Counted from the stretch's first letter, positions 8,420 to 17,103 are shown. The stretch: DNA of 35,876 nucleotides from Deltaproteobacteria bacterium (GCA_030622135.1 JAUXGL010000018.1:1-35876); one strand, 5' to 3'. The notes: generated by a model not told the origin, from the sequence alone. Numbers and translations: made by a program.

Positions 8420-8454
8420 TATAATTGACCTGTCCAGCCGGTCTCAAGTAGTTT
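8420..8454 (+). promoter_or_regulatory. Candidate purF promoter region
   Basis: Two overlapping possibilities. TATAAT at 8420-8425 is a perfect -10 without a good -35 and would give a leader of about 32 nt. Alternatively TTGACC (8425-8430), 18-bp spacer, TAGTTT (8449-8454) would start transcription near 8461, three bases before the ATG. No SD precedes purF, which favours the second. No PUR-box or riboswitch was recognised in 8282-8463. Confidence 0.4.
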
Positions 8455-8463
8455 GCTCTCATA

Positions 8464-9960
8464 ATGTGTGGGTTCGTGGGCATCGTCGGCCGGCAGGACT
8501 GTGCGGCCGACATTCTACTTGGGCTTCAGGCGCTCCAGCACCGAGGGCAAGACGCCGCCGGCGTGGGCACCGTCCACAAGGGTAGTTTCCCCATCAAGCG
8601 ACGATCGGGGCTGGTGGCTCAAAACTTCGGACCGGAGGAGATTGAGCAACTGCCCGGCGTCGCGGGCATCGGCCACGTGCGCTACCCCACCCTGGGCTCG
8701 GGGACGCTGCGCGACGCCCAACCGTTCTTCTTCCGCCAGCCGGGCGTGCTCATGGCCCACAACGGCAACTTCATAAGCGTCCGGCATATGCAGGAGTATC
8801 TGGCGGACGAATCGGTCCACCTGATGAGCCGCTGCGACATGGAGCCGGTGCTGTGTATCTTCTCCCTGGAGCTTATGCGCATCCGCCGCAAGAACCATAC
8901 CGTCGACGACGCGCTGATCGCGCTGCGGAATACTTTCCGGCACGCCCAGGGGGCTTACTCCCTGGTGGGCACCCTGGTTCTGGACGGCGAGGAGTCCCTC
9001 ATGGCGGTGCGGGATCCGCTGGGCATCCGGCCGGCCGTTTGGGGACGCCGCAACGGAAGCATCATCGTCGCCTCGGAGTCGGTGGCCCTCGACGCCCTGA
9101 ACGCCAAGCTGGAAGGAGACATACCCCCCGGGGATCTGATGGTCTTCCGCCCCGACGGATCGGTCGAACAACATAATATTCACCCGGGCAAATCCACCCC
9201 CTGCATCTTCGAGTACATCTACTTCGCCCGCCCCGACTCGATCATGAACGGAGCGAGCGTCTACGGCGTACGGCTGGAGCTGGGGCGGAAGCTGGCCCGC
9301 TCCTGGAAGACCAAGGGGCTACAGGCGGACGTGGTCATCCCCGTCCCGGACACCTCCCGGCCCTCGGCCAACGCCCTGGCCGAGGAGCTGGGACTCCCCT
9401 TCCGTGAGGGATTCATCAAGAACCGCTACACCGGCCGGACCTTCATCATGCAAACCGCGGAGCGAACCGACGCGCTGCGGCTCAAGCTCAACCCGATCCG
9501 TTCCGAGTTCACCTCCCGCAGCGTGCTCCTGGTGGACGACAGCATCGTCCGGGGAAGCACGCTTCAGCGCACCATCCAACTGGTTCGCGATCAGGGAGTG
9601 AGGGCGGTTCACCTGGCCATCCACTCTCCCCCGGTGGTACACCCGTGCTACTATGACATCGACATGTCCACCTACGAGGAGCTGGCCGCCCCGGCGTTTC
9701 GTTCCTCTCCCCGGGAGGAGCCGCCCACGCAGAAAGATCACCAAGAAATCGAGGAGCGCCTGGCGGCGCAGTTAGGCGTGGATTCCCTGACCTACCTGCC
9801 GCTGTCCGGACTGAAGAGCGCATTTACACACACTTGCTGCGCGGCCTGCTTTGATGGCAACTATCCCCTGCCCATCTCCGACGAGGCGCGCAAGTGGATT
9901 GAAACAGACCGAAATACCTGCCGGACAGCGACAGGTTATCAACAAAACCTGATTCTCTAA
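8464..9960 (+). CDS. purF: Amidophosphoribosyltransferase
   Basis: First committed step of purine synthesis: PRPP plus glutamine to phosphoribosylamine, in the cytoplasm. 498 aa. The Ntn glutaminase domain begins MCGFVGI, so Cys2 is the nucleophile after Met removal with no propeptide to cleave. The phosphoribosyltransferase domain carries VLLVDDSIVRGST (354-366), the PRPP loop. Four cysteines at the positions of the B. subtilis-type 4Fe-4S ligands are present (C247, C395, C459, C462 in CxxC), so an oxygen-sensitive cluster enzyme is likely. Short 14-nt gap to the HU gene suggests co-transcription. The start is fixed by the required MC. Confidence 0.97.
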   Translation: MCGFVGIVGRQDCAADILLGLQALQHRGQDAAGVGTVHKGSFPIKRRSGLVAQNFGPEEIEQLPGVAGIGHVRYPTLGSGTLRDAQPFFFRQPGVLMAHNGNFISVRHMQEYLADESVHLMSRCDMEPVLCIFSLELMRIRRKNHTVDDALIALRNTFRHAQGAYSLVGTLVLDGEESLMAVRDPLGIRPAVWGRRNGSIIVASESVALDALNAKLEGDIPPGDLMVFRPDGSVEQHNIHPGKSTPCIFEYIYFARPDSIMNGASVYGVRLELGRKLARSWKTKGLQADVVIPVPDTSRPSANALAEELGLPFREGFIKNRYTGRTFIMQTAERTDALRLKLNPIRSEFTSRSVLLVDDSIVRGSTLQRTIQLVRDQGVRAVHLAIHSPPVVHPCYYDIDMSTYEELAAPAFRSSPREEPPTQKDHQEIEERLAAQLGVDSLTYLPLSGLKSAFTHTCCAACFDGNYPLPISDEARKWIETDRNTCRTATGYQQNLIL

Positions 9961-9974
9961 GGAGGGCTTTTCCA

Positions 9975-10274
9975 ATGAACAAGGACGAGATGATTGACGG
10001 CATCATGCGCGCATCCGGGATCAGCAAAGCCAACATCAACCGCTTCTACGACGGGCTGGTGGAGTTGGCCAAGAAAAAGCTGTCCGCCGAAGGCGAATTC
10101 ACTTTCCCGGGCCTGGGCGTGCTCCGGGTCAAGATCCGCAAGGCCCGGGAGGGACGCAACCCCAAGACGGGTGAAAAGATCCGCATCCCCCGCAAGAAGG
10201 TGGTACGCTTCGGCACCTACAAGGATCTGAAGGAGTTGCTGAACCCGCCCAAGACCGAAGAACCGACATCCTAG
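9975..10274 (+). CDS. HU/IHF-family DNA-binding protein
   Basis: Nucleoid-associated DNA-bending protein, 99 aa. It has the family layout: an N-terminal helical dimerisation part (MNKDEMIDGI...LAKKKL) and a beta-arm with the signature GRNPKTGEKIRIP. The C-terminus has a short extra tail (NPPKTEEPTS). HU and IHF subunits cannot be separated confidently here; the GRNP arm fits HU. A strong GGAGG SD precedes the ATG. Its place just behind purF suggests growth-linked expression (inference). Confidence 0.9.
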   Translation: MNKDEMIDGIMRASGISKANINRFYDGLVELAKKKLSAEGEFTFPGLGVLRVKIRKAREGRNPKTGEKIRIPRKKVVRFGTYKDLKELLNPPKTEEPTS

Positions 10275-10289
10275 CACGGCCTGGCGGCC

Positions 10290-11912
10290 TCACTCGCCCC
10301 GCAGTTCGCCCAGGGCGGTGAAATCCCGGTGTTTCTTCAAGAACTTCACCACCTCCGCTGGCGGCTTGCCGGGGGTCACGAACAAGTAAAGCACATAATC
10401 TTCGACGGCTTCGATGGGCGCGCCGGTGCTGGCCTGCCGGGCCCGCGAGAGCAACTCCGAATGCCACTCCTGACACTGGCCACCCAGCCTCGCGGCGATG
10501 TTCTCGGTGGCCTTGCCGATGGCCTGGCTGAACAGCTCTTCGTCTTTTGTCGGGAACCGAAGCGGGTCGGCCTCGACGCCGTATTTATTTATGGCCGGGT
10601 TGGTCGCGTCGTCGGTTGCGGCGGAACCTTGCACTTCCTCGTCGAAAACCCTGACCCCGCCTTCACCCCGAACCGTCACCTTGACACGAACCACACAAGT
10701 CCGGGTTACTTTAGCGATATCATAGGAGTGGGTGTCGAACACCGGCTCGTCCAGTTTGCGCTTGGTCCTCCGGATCGTGCCGCGGAACTCGACCAACCGG
10801 TTATCCGTATTCTGCAGATCCGCCCGATGGTCGTCGCGCTGCTTTTCCGCGACCTTCAGGCGTTTGCGGAGTGCGGCTTCGTCGTCCTCGGGGCCGGCGT
10901 CCGCCATGGCCTCCCGGGATTCTTCAATGACCTTGGCATCCCGCTGAAGCGCCTCTTCCAGCCTCTTGATCTTCTCCTGGCCTGCGGAGATCTGCTTCTT
11001 CAGCTCCAGGTATTTCGGATTGTCCACCTTGCGAGTGCCCGAACGGTACTTTTGTTCTCCGGTTGAGATTTCTTTGTCCTGGCTGAAGGCAACCCCGTCG
11101 AGTGCCAGCTTCACTCTGAGGCGAGCTCCCTTGGAAACCGGCATCTCCGCGGTGGGGCACTGTTCGATCTTCACCTTCAAAAAGCGTTCGACTATCTCGC
11201 CGGTCTTCTCCCGCAAACGCCTCTTCGCCCTGGCCGCGCCAACCTTTACCCCGAAGCGCGCCGACTTTTTCAGGTTGTCCCGGGCGAACACCTCCAGATC
11301 GGCCGAGCCCTCGTAGGCTCCCACTTTATTTCTTAGCTGGATGACGGAGATGAGCGCATTCCCATACAGACCCCGCTTGAAGTAGTCCAGTGCCTCGTTG
11401 TAGAGCATTTCGGTCATGCCCGACTCCGCCTCTTTCAGGGCCTGCTGCGCCTCGGCAAAATTGGGAAGCTCTCCCAGCACCTCCTTGAAAATCTTGGTTG
11501 CCCGGCGAAGCTTCCCCTCGGCGATGGCCCGGCGCCCCTCGTCCAGCACTCCCTTGGCCGCGCGCTTCAGATTCTGCATGAAGGCAGCCTCGTCGGGCTT
11601 ATAAGCCAAGGCCCGCTTGAATGCCACGATGGCGGCCCGGTACTTCTTGGTCTTGAGCGCAATGAGACCGTCCGTGTGCGCGGAGGTCGCCAGGAGCGTA
11701 CGAACTTTTACCAGGCGCGACTTCACCTCGGGATTGTCCGGCTCCACCTCCTCGGCTTTCTTATACTCTTCCAGTGCCTCCTTGGGCAGATCGGAAACCA
11801 ACAACCGGTCCCCCCGCTTAATGTGCGAGGAAGCCCCGGAGCAACCGGAAAAAACCAGCGCAATTAAACAACAGGTGAGCAGCGGAAAATTGCGTACAAT
11901 TATTGCAGTCAT
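10290..11912 (-). CDS. TPR/coiled-coil lipoprotein, unknown function
   Basis: 540 aa. The ATG at 11912 places a hydrophobic signal and a lipobox-like FSGC (Cys24) at the N-terminus. A GTG at 11960 overlaps the preceding gene's stop (TAGTG) and would add 16 residues before the signal, so coupling from there is possible but the signal favours 11912. TPR-like repeats cover about 30-220 (LPKEALEEYKKAEEVEPDN, KYRAAIVAFKRALAYKPDE). A beta-rich segment follows, then a coiled coil at about 310-385 (KKQISAGQEKIKRLEEALQ), and a C-terminal domain ending near the stop. Probably last gene of the minus-strand run 15718-10290. It may be a periplasmic scaffold (inference). Confidence 0.75.
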   Translation of the reverse strand: MTAIIVRNFPLLTCCLIALVFSGCSGASSHIKRGDRLLVSDLPKEALEEYKKAEEVEPDNPEVKSRLVKVRTLLATSAHTDGLIALKTKKYRAAIVAFKRALAYKPDEAAFMQNLKRAAKGVLDEGRRAIAEGKLRRATKIFKEVLGELPNFAEAQQALKEAESGMTEMLYNEALDYFKRGLYGNALISVIQLRNKVGAYEGSADLEVFARDNLKKSARFGVKVGAARAKRRLREKTGEIVERFLKVKIEQCPTAEMPVSKGARLRVKLALDGVAFSQDKEISTGEQKYRSGTRKVDNPKYLELKKQISAGQEKIKRLEEALQRDAKVIEESREAMADAGPEDDEAALRKRLKVAEKQRDDHRADLQNTDNRLVEFRGTIRRTKRKLDEPVFDTHSYDIAKVTRTCVVRVKVTVRGEGGVRVFDEEVQGSAATDDATNPAINKYGVEADPLRFPTKDEELFSQAIGKATENIAARLGGQCQEWHSELLSRARQASTGAPIEAVEDYVLYLFVTPGKPPAEVVKFLKKHRDFTALGELRGE

Positions 11913-11959
11913 CGATCTATATGGTAGATTCCTTGAATAATTTTTGTCAAATTCTCGCA

Positions 11960-12391
11960 CTACAGCATTACATGCCAGGCTTCATCGTCAAAATCGATTT
12001 CGGTTGTATCCCACAAAATGAGAGCCCGTCCCAGAGCGATCAAATCCCCGCTGTCGGGGACCGGTAAATCGTACGCGGCGTTGTTGTTCATGTCTACGAA
12101 TGCAAAGATTGTGTAGCTCCCCTCCAACACCCAATGGATCCGGTATTCGCACGTCGGCCCGGAAAAAGCGCATGAGCCGGAGTACAGGGCATCCGCCAAG
12201 ATGTCCTCCGACGGTCCCACCACCTTGACCAGGCCGTCCTTTCCGCTGGGGTTCACGCTCGTAGAGGTGAGTCTTCCGTACACGATGTGGGTAGGGATGG
12301 TATCATCATCCGGCTCCCCACAACCCGAAGCCAAAAGAGCCAACGCCGCACATGCGACCAGAAATACTGAAGATTTCGTATCCAACCTCAT
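11960..12391 (-). CDS. Small lipoprotein, unknown function
   Basis: 143 aa. Clear lipoprotein signal with LLASGC (Cys24), then an acidic EPDDD stretch, as expected for an outer-membrane-destined lipoprotein. The mature part looks like one compact beta-sandwich (VYGRLTSTSVNPSG..., YTIFAFVDMNNNAAYD), resembling the transthyretin/prealbumin-like domains found in exported proteins; this is only an impression. A GGAGGAGG stretch lies upstream of the ATG. The gene begins 5 nt after the stop of the broken M20 peptidase and its own stop overlaps a possible GTG of the next gene, so it sits in an operon-like run. Confidence 0.75.
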   Translation of the reverse strand: MRLDTKSSVFLVACAALALLASGCGEPDDDTIPTHIVYGRLTSTSVNPSGKDGLVKVVGPSEDILADALYSGSCAFSGPTCEYRIHWVLEGSYTIFAFVDMNNNAAYDLPVPDSGDLIALGRALILWDTTEIDFDDEAWHVML

Positions 12392-12395
12392 GAAT

Positions 12396-12660
12396 TCAGT
12401 CGTCCTCCTCCCCGGCCGCCACCACGTCCAGGTGGCTCAACAACAGGAGCGGCTTCTCCGAACCGTCTCCCTTCAGTCGCGCCACCACGTTGCCGCGCCG
12501 GGGAGCCGACGATAACCACCGGCTCGAACCCCTCCCGCTCAAGCACGCCATCCAGGTAGCGCGCGGCGGGCATCTCGTTCCCCGGTGGATTGGTCGTGTC
12601 GAACGCCACCAGAGCCTTGAGATGCGCCAATGCCTCTTCGGCCAGTGCCTGGCTGTCCAT
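12396..12660 (-). pseudogene. Truncated, frameshifted M20 peptidase remnant
   Basis: From the ATG at 12660 the frame reads an M20 peptidase (ArgE/DapE-like) N-terminus: LKALVAFDTTNPPGNE and ARYLDGVLEREGF. Near 12505 the reading shifts: the continuation GNVVARLKGDGS and LLLLSHLDVVAAGE lies in the other frame and stops at 12396. HLDVV is the first zinc-ligand motif of the family; the rest (roughly 350 residues, including the catalytic Glu and other ligands) is absent. Even if the frameshift were a sequencing error the gene would still be cut to about 88 residues. It begins 26 nt after the methyltransferase-coiled-coil gene. Confidence 0.8.
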
Positions 12661-12685
12661 CTTGTGGGCACCCCTTACAATACCG

Positions 12686-15600
12686 TCATGTGTTGGTCTG
12701 CTTGGATCTGAGATCGGTCACTTCCGCCGAGAGCCGATCGATGCGCTCGGCCTGTTCGTCCAACTGTCGCTGCAGCACACCAATCTGGGCCTCCCGCTCG
12801 GCCAGCGCTTTTTCCTGCTCCGTAATCCGGCACCGGGAATCGGCCATAACCGCCTCCGCCCGGGCCGCCTGCTCGGAGCGTTCCTCGGCTGCCTTCGTTT
12901 TCTCCTCGTTCAACTCCCACTCGAGTTGGCCGGCCCGCGCATCCGCCACCCGGGTGTTCTCCTCCGTCTTGGCAAGCTGTCCGGTCACAGACTGCATCTG
13001 CTCCTCGCGCCGTCGAAGCTGATCGCCGAAAGCGGACAGATCGATACCGGTCTGCTCCCCCAGCTCACCTAATTGCTGCTGTAGCGTCGCCACCCGGGCC
13101 TGAAGCGTCTGCTCCCGCTCCAAAGCCATCTCGTGCTCCTCCCGGGTGGGCTTCAACTCCAAACGCAGTCGCTCCAGCTCTCCCGACAACAAGCTACTGT
13201 GGGATTTCTCGCGCTCCAGGGCTTTTTTTGCTTCGTCCAACTCGTGCCGGTATCCGGTAAGCTGCCGGCCTTGCTCTTCGGCCTGGAGGACCAATCCCTC
13301 CAGTTCCTTGTTCTTGGCCCGCAGCCGCTCGGCCTGTTGATCGAGGACTTCCTTGGCCGCCAGGGCTTCCGCCGACTCCCGGCCGACCCGCTCGAACTCC
13401 TCCCGGGAATTCTCCAGTTCGCTGTGAGCATGCTCCAGTTCCCAGCGGACTTCTCCCAGCTCCTCCTCGTGGATCTGCAACGCGCCCCTTAAGCGATCCA
13501 CTTCCTCGCGATGCCAGGCCGACTCCTGTTCGACGACCTTGACCCGCCGGCTCGCGGCGGTCGAATCCCGCAAGCGGCCTTCCGTTTCCTCCAGCCGGTC
13601 ACGGACCTTCTGAAGCTCCTTGGTCATGTGACCCGTTGCCCAATCGAGCTTCCCGACAGCGCTTTCAGCGCGGGTTAGATCTTCGCTCCGCCGGGCCAAA
13701 TCGCGCTGCGCGGCCGCCAAGCGGCTTTCCGCTTTCTGCAGCTTGCCTTCCCGGTCAGCGCTGCCCAACTGCAAGGTGGACAGCTCCAGCTCCGCAACCT
13801 CGCGGGCTTTTTCCCGCTGTATCAGCGACTCGCGCATCGATTCGACGGAGGCCCCCAGCTCCTCCTCGTGCTTTTGGGATGTAAACAACTCCCGGGTCAA
13901 CTCATCGATCTTCTCGCGGGCCTCCTCCAGGGCTTCGTGCTGTTGTCCGACGCGCTTTTGCAGCTCCGCTGTCATTTTCTGGCGATCGCGGTCCCGGTAT
14001 TGCCCGTCCTCCATCCGGTTCACCATCATCACCAGGTCGGCTTCGAGTTCCTGGTTGCGCTCCGCCTGTTCGGTTGTTTTTGTTTCCAGCGCCGCGATCC
14101 GACCGGTCCCCTGGGTCAACTGGCGACGGACCTTGAGCAGTTCGTCTCGTTGCGCGGCCAACCCCTTTTGCAAAGCCTCCCGTTCGCCTGCCAATGAATC
14201 CTCGCGCTTACGCGCCTTTTGGAGCATCCGGCCGAGTCTTTCGGCCTCCGCTTCGATCCCCCGGTTGCGTTCGTGCAAGCGCTCGTCCGCCACCCGGAGA
14301 TCCGACAGTTCATTCTCCAGCAAACCGCACCGTTCTTTAGCCTCGCGGTGCTGCTGCTCCAGGCGCTGGCTCCGCTGGTTTTTAGAATCGATTTCCAAGC
14401 GAAGCTCGCCCACCAGGGATTGGCGTCGCAGTTGCTCCTGTTCCAGCCGGCCCCGGTCTTCTTCCCGGCTGAGCATTTCCCTGCGCAGGCCGGCAACTTC
14501 CTCGTTAAGCTGCTTTAGCGAAATCTTCAGTCCGGCGTTTTCTTCCTTCAGCAAACCGGCCAGAACCTCGCCGTCGGAACGGGTCTCGCTCTTTTTTTGG
14601 ACCGCCTGCTCCAACTCCCCGATGCGTTGTTTCTGGGCGGCGAATTTCTTTTGGTACTCCGCAATCCGCTGCTGAAGGTGCTCCACCTCCGATCGCGCGG
14701 CCTCCAGCCAGGAGAGCTTCTCCGCCATTTCGTCCGTATGCCGGCTGGTCAGGTCCTGCATCTCCTCGACGCGCCGGCGGCCCAGTTCAGTCTCACACTC
14801 CATGGCCACCAGACGCTCATCCATCTCCTCGCCGGATCGGGTGAGCTGCTCGTTCTCCCGGCGCAGGCCAGCCATCTCCTCCCGAGCCACTTGCAGCGCT
14901 TTCTCCTGGTCCTCGGCGGCCTGGCGGTACTGGTCAATCTCCTCGTTCAGTTGGTCCAGGTCCGGCGGTGTCCCGCTGCCTACTTCTTCACGTTCGTCGT
15001 CTGGAGAAGTGGAGGCGGCCATCTCGGACACATCCCGCATCAGGTCCCGGTAGGGCAGTTGGACCAGCATTTGGCTTTCGAAACTCAACGACTCCGGTCC
15101 GCAAACCACCAGGTAGTAAGCCACCTCCTCCCCCTCTTCCGGCAGTAGAACCGAATCCATCTCCAGGGGAAGATCCTCTTCTTCGGCACCCAGCCACCCC
15201 ACCGAAAAACCAACGAAGGGAGTCTGTCCGATGACGGTTACCCGGGAGAAAATTTCCTGAAGAACGGAAATGAACTCCTCATAGGAGGTGGACCGCGCCG
15301 CCTCCGCTCTGGAAAGGTCGGCAAAGGATAAGTGCCCGGGGTTCTGGAACGCGGTAACCAGATAGCCTTCGGGTTTCAGCACACGCCTGATTTCGTCCAG
15401 CAACTCGGAGCCTGGAGAAACGGATAGGCTGAAATCGACCACCACGTCGAACCAAGACTCGGGGGAATCCAGCCTTTGCCCGTCGAACGACCTGAAGGAG
15501 ACCCCCTGGACCTGGCGATGCTGCTTGGCCATCTCGAGCCCGGGGCCTTCCAGATCGATCCCCACAACCTCTTTGGCCCCGCGATTCTTGAGGAAAAACG

Positions 15601-15718
15601 CGCCGCTGCCATCCCCGCAGCCAATCTCCAGCACCTTTTTCTCCAAGAAAACCGGATCCAAGAAGGCGTAGCGGGGCAAGAAATCTCCCCAGGGCCTCTC
15701 TGCGGAATACAAGCGCAT
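12686..15718 (-). CDS. SAM methyltransferase fused to a ~750-residue coiled coil
   Basis: 1010 aa. Residues 1-200 are a class I SAM-dependent methyltransferase: motif I VLEIGCGDGSG (29-39), VVGIDLEG, then FDVVVDFS and VLKPEGYLV. From about residue 250 to the end the protein is an almost unbroken Glu/Arg/Leu/Gln-rich coiled coil. No signal peptide, so it is cytoplasmic. A known parallel in architecture is WbdD of E. coli O9a, where a methyltransferase (with kinase) carries a coiled coil that acts as a ruler for O-antigen length; homology is not claimed. Polarity or cytoskeletal roles are equally possible. Start ATG at 15718 has GGAGG 8 nt upstream. First gene of the minus-strand run. Confidence 0.8.
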   Translation of the reverse strand: MRLYSAERPWGDFLPRYAFLDPVFLEKKVLEIGCGDGSGAFFLKNRGAKEVVGIDLEGPGLEMAKQHRQVQGVSFRSFDGQRLDSPESWFDVVVDFSLSVSPGSELLDEIRRVLKPEGYLVTAFQNPGHLSFADLSRAEAARSTSYEEFISVLQEIFSRVTVIGQTPFVGFSVGWLGAEEEDLPLEMDSVLLPEEGEEVAYYLVVCGPESLSFESQMLVQLPYRDLMRDVSEMAASTSPDDEREEVGSGTPPDLDQLNEEIDQYRQAAEDQEKALQVAREEMAGLRRENEQLTRSGEEMDERLVAMECETELGRRRVEEMQDLTSRHTDEMAEKLSWLEAARSEVEHLQQRIAEYQKKFAAQKQRIGELEQAVQKKSETRSDGEVLAGLLKEENAGLKISLKQLNEEVAGLRREMLSREEDRGRLEQEQLRRQSLVGELRLEIDSKNQRSQRLEQQHREAKERCGLLENELSDLRVADERLHERNRGIEAEAERLGRMLQKARKREDSLAGEREALQKGLAAQRDELLKVRRQLTQGTGRIAALETKTTEQAERNQELEADLVMMVNRMEDGQYRDRDRQKMTAELQKRVGQQHEALEEAREKIDELTRELFTSQKHEEELGASVESMRESLIQREKAREVAELELSTLQLGSADREGKLQKAESRLAAAQRDLARRSEDLTRAESAVGKLDWATGHMTKELQKVRDRLEETEGRLRDSTAASRRVKVVEQESAWHREEVDRLRGALQIHEEELGEVRWELEHAHSELENSREEFERVGRESAEALAAKEVLDQQAERLRAKNKELEGLVLQAEEQGRQLTGYRHELDEAKKALEREKSHSSLLSGELERLRLELKPTREEHEMALEREQTLQARVATLQQQLGELGEQTGIDLSAFGDQLRRREEQMQSVTGQLAKTEENTRVADARAGQLEWELNEEKTKAAEERSEQAARAEAVMADSRCRITEQEKALAEREAQIGVLQRQLDEQAERIDRLSAEVTDLRSKQTNT

Positions 15719-15856
15719 GCCGCCATCCTCCGAAACCCGCCACGAAACAGCCTCATTGTAGGAATAAACTCAAAGCCACGTCAAATTCTCCACAGAATAA
15801 GTAAGGGAGCGGTACCGTCCTTACACGCACAAAGGGTTTTGATAAGGGTTTAATGG

Positions 15857-15885
15857 TTGACACACACAAACACGGTCCATATGAT
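15857..15885 (+). promoter_or_regulatory. Strong sigma-70 promoter
   Basis: TTGACA (15857-15862), 17-bp spacer, TATGAT (15880-15885): near-consensus and the best housekeeping promoter in the window. Start near 15892 gives a leader of about 66 nt before the ATG at 15958, which carries a strong SD. The remainder of the divergent gap 15719-15957 shows nothing further. Confidence 0.75.
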
Positions 15886-15957
15886 GCAGCGGCCGGAGCG
15901 AATTGAAAATTCAGACTTTTTCAATGTACCTAATGTACTACTTTAAGGAGGGAAATC

Positions 15958-16902
15958 ATGAAGAAACTGAGCATCGCCATTGGAGTGCTTTGTCTTTTCG
16001 GCATTTCCACTGCCGCCTTGGCGCAATCTCTGTTCCAGCGCTGCGAGAACAGAAAAGGCGAAATCCAGACCATGAAAAACCAGGTCAAGCAAATCGACAA
16101 CGAGATCGTCAGCGTCAACGACCAGATCGGCGATCTCATGCAGCAGATGACCGATCTGAGGCGGCAACGAACCGCTAAGCGGGGCGAGAAAGCCGCGCTA
16201 CAGAGAAAGATCAGGGCGGAAGAGGCCGGCTTCAAGCGTATGTGCAGTGCGCTCTCTCGGTGCGAAGCCTACGAGAGGAAAATCGACCGGCTCAAGACAC
16301 GCATGGAGCCCATGGCGGAAAGACTCCGCAAGATCCACGAGGAAATCCGTACGCGCAATACCGAGGTCGTCCGCCACAACCAGGCGGTGGACCGGATCGA
16401 GAACAGCTACGCACAGTTGGGTTGCGACAACCTGGTTCCCGGCCAAACCGCCGACTCCACCATCGACCGCTGCACCAACCTGTTCAAGGAGTGGAACGAT
16501 CTGCAGTCAGACATCAACAACCTCAAGAAGTCGGTCGCCAGGCTGCAGGGCCGCTACCAGCGGGTCATCCGCAAGATGCGGGCTTTCGGCATCGATCTGG
16601 CCAGGTTGACCAAAAAGATGCGGGAGGCTTGCAGCCACAGCACCCGCATTGCCGATCTCGACGCGCTGGAGAAAGAGCACGACGGCTACCACAAGATCAA
16701 GGACGAACTGAACGACATCTCCTCCAAGGTCAAGAAGTTCCGCAGACTGAAGATCGTCAAGCCCGTGATCCGGATGAAGAAAAAAGGCAAGCCGGTCATC
16801 AAGCCCAAGAAAAAGGCCAAGCCGGTCATCAAGCCCAAGAAAAAGGCCAAGCCGGTCATCAAGCCCAAGAAAAAAGCCAAGCCGGTCATCAGACCGAAGT
16901 AA
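15958..16902 (+). CDS. Exported coiled-coil protein with Lys/Pro-rich tandem-repeat tail
   Basis: 314 aa. Cleavable signal peptide (MKKLSIAIGVLCLFGI...ALAQ, about 23 residues). The mature part is helical coiled coil (about 30-260) with a few cysteines (CENRKG, CSALSRCEAYERK, LGCDN, DRCTN, ACSHS) that could cross-link helices in the periplasm. The C-terminus (about 262-314) is a tandem repeat of the decapeptide KPKKKAKPVI, giving a highly basic rod. It may bind lipopolysaccharide, peptidoglycan or nucleic acid (inference). SD GGAGG precedes the ATG and a near-consensus promoter lies upstream, so high expression is expected. No family recognised. Confidence 0.8.
   Translation: MKKLSIAIGVLCLFGISTAALAQSLFQRCENRKGEIQTMKNQVKQIDNEIVSVNDQIGDLMQQMTDLRRQRTAKRGEKAALQRKIRAEEAGFKRMCSALSRCEAYERKIDRLKTRMEPMAERLRKIHEEIRTRNTEVVRHNQAVDRIENSYAQLGCDNLVPGQTADSTIDRCTNLFKEWNDLQSDINNLKKSVARLQGRYQRVIRKMRAFGIDLARLTKKMREACSHSTRIADLDALEKEHDGYHKIKDELNDISSKVKKFRRLKIVKPVIRMKKKGKPVIKPKKKAKPVIKPKKKAKPVIKPKKKAKPVIRPK
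16771..16890 (+). repeat. 30-bp in-frame tandem repeats (KPKKKAKPVI)
   Basis: Three almost identical 30-bp units (16801-16830, 16831-16860, 16861-16890) and a diverged first unit (16771-16800). One unit starts AAGCCCAAGAAAAAGGCC. The near-identity at the DNA level points to recent expansion by slippage or recombination. It is coding; there are no spacers. Confidence 0.95.
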
Positions 16903-16964
16903 CGCCGCGGGCCGTAGAATACCCCCGCGAGTACCCCCACTCACCGTTATATATGACGTCGGGC

Positions 16965-17103
16965 ACCGCTGGTTCCTGTTGGAAACCGGTAGGCTACGTC
17001 GAATCATGTGGGCTCCAGTGGGAGATTGGGGGGAAACCCCCGCCTTTGCTCCCAGATGAGATCTTTGCTATAGCAGGCGAGAGGCATCTATCCGGCTGGG
17101 AGG
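16965..17103 (+). promoter_or_regulatory. Structured 5' leader with alternative SD pairing (candidate RNA switch)
   Basis: Hairpin A: GGTTCC (16971-16976) with GGAAACC (16981-16987). Hairpin B: TGGGAG (17019-17024) with CTCCCA (17049-17054), enclosing GGGGG-GAAA-CCCCC (17028-17041, GNRA loop). The same CTCCCAG (17049-17055) is also perfectly complementary over 7 nt to CTGGGAG (17096-17102), which contains the SD of the gene at 17113. CTCC at 17013-17016 can compete for 17021-17024. TATATA at 16948-16953 could be a -10 box but lacks a -35. It matches no riboswitch class I know. Confidence 0.45.

Noticed and set aside
9975-10274. Assignment of the HU-like gene as ihfA or ihfB
   Set aside because: The arm signature alone does not separate the subfamilies, so no symbol is given.
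13743-14675. Long plus-strand open frame (310 codons)
   Set aside because: It is antisense to the coiled coil; Ser/Arg-rich low-complexity translation is the expected shadow of Glu/Leu/Arg-rich GC-rich coding DNA.
16771-16890. Tandem 30-bp repeats resembling a CRISPR array
   Set aside because: Units are directly adjacent with no spacers, are in frame and encode KPKKKAKPVI; no cas genes are nearby.
16965-17055. Known riboswitch (cyclic-di-GMP, cobalamin, TPP) or small RNA gene in the leader
   Set aside because: GGTAGGCTACG near 16988 loosely recalls the cyclic-di-GMP class, but the conserved 5' half and tetraloop receptor are missing; no other class motif fits.
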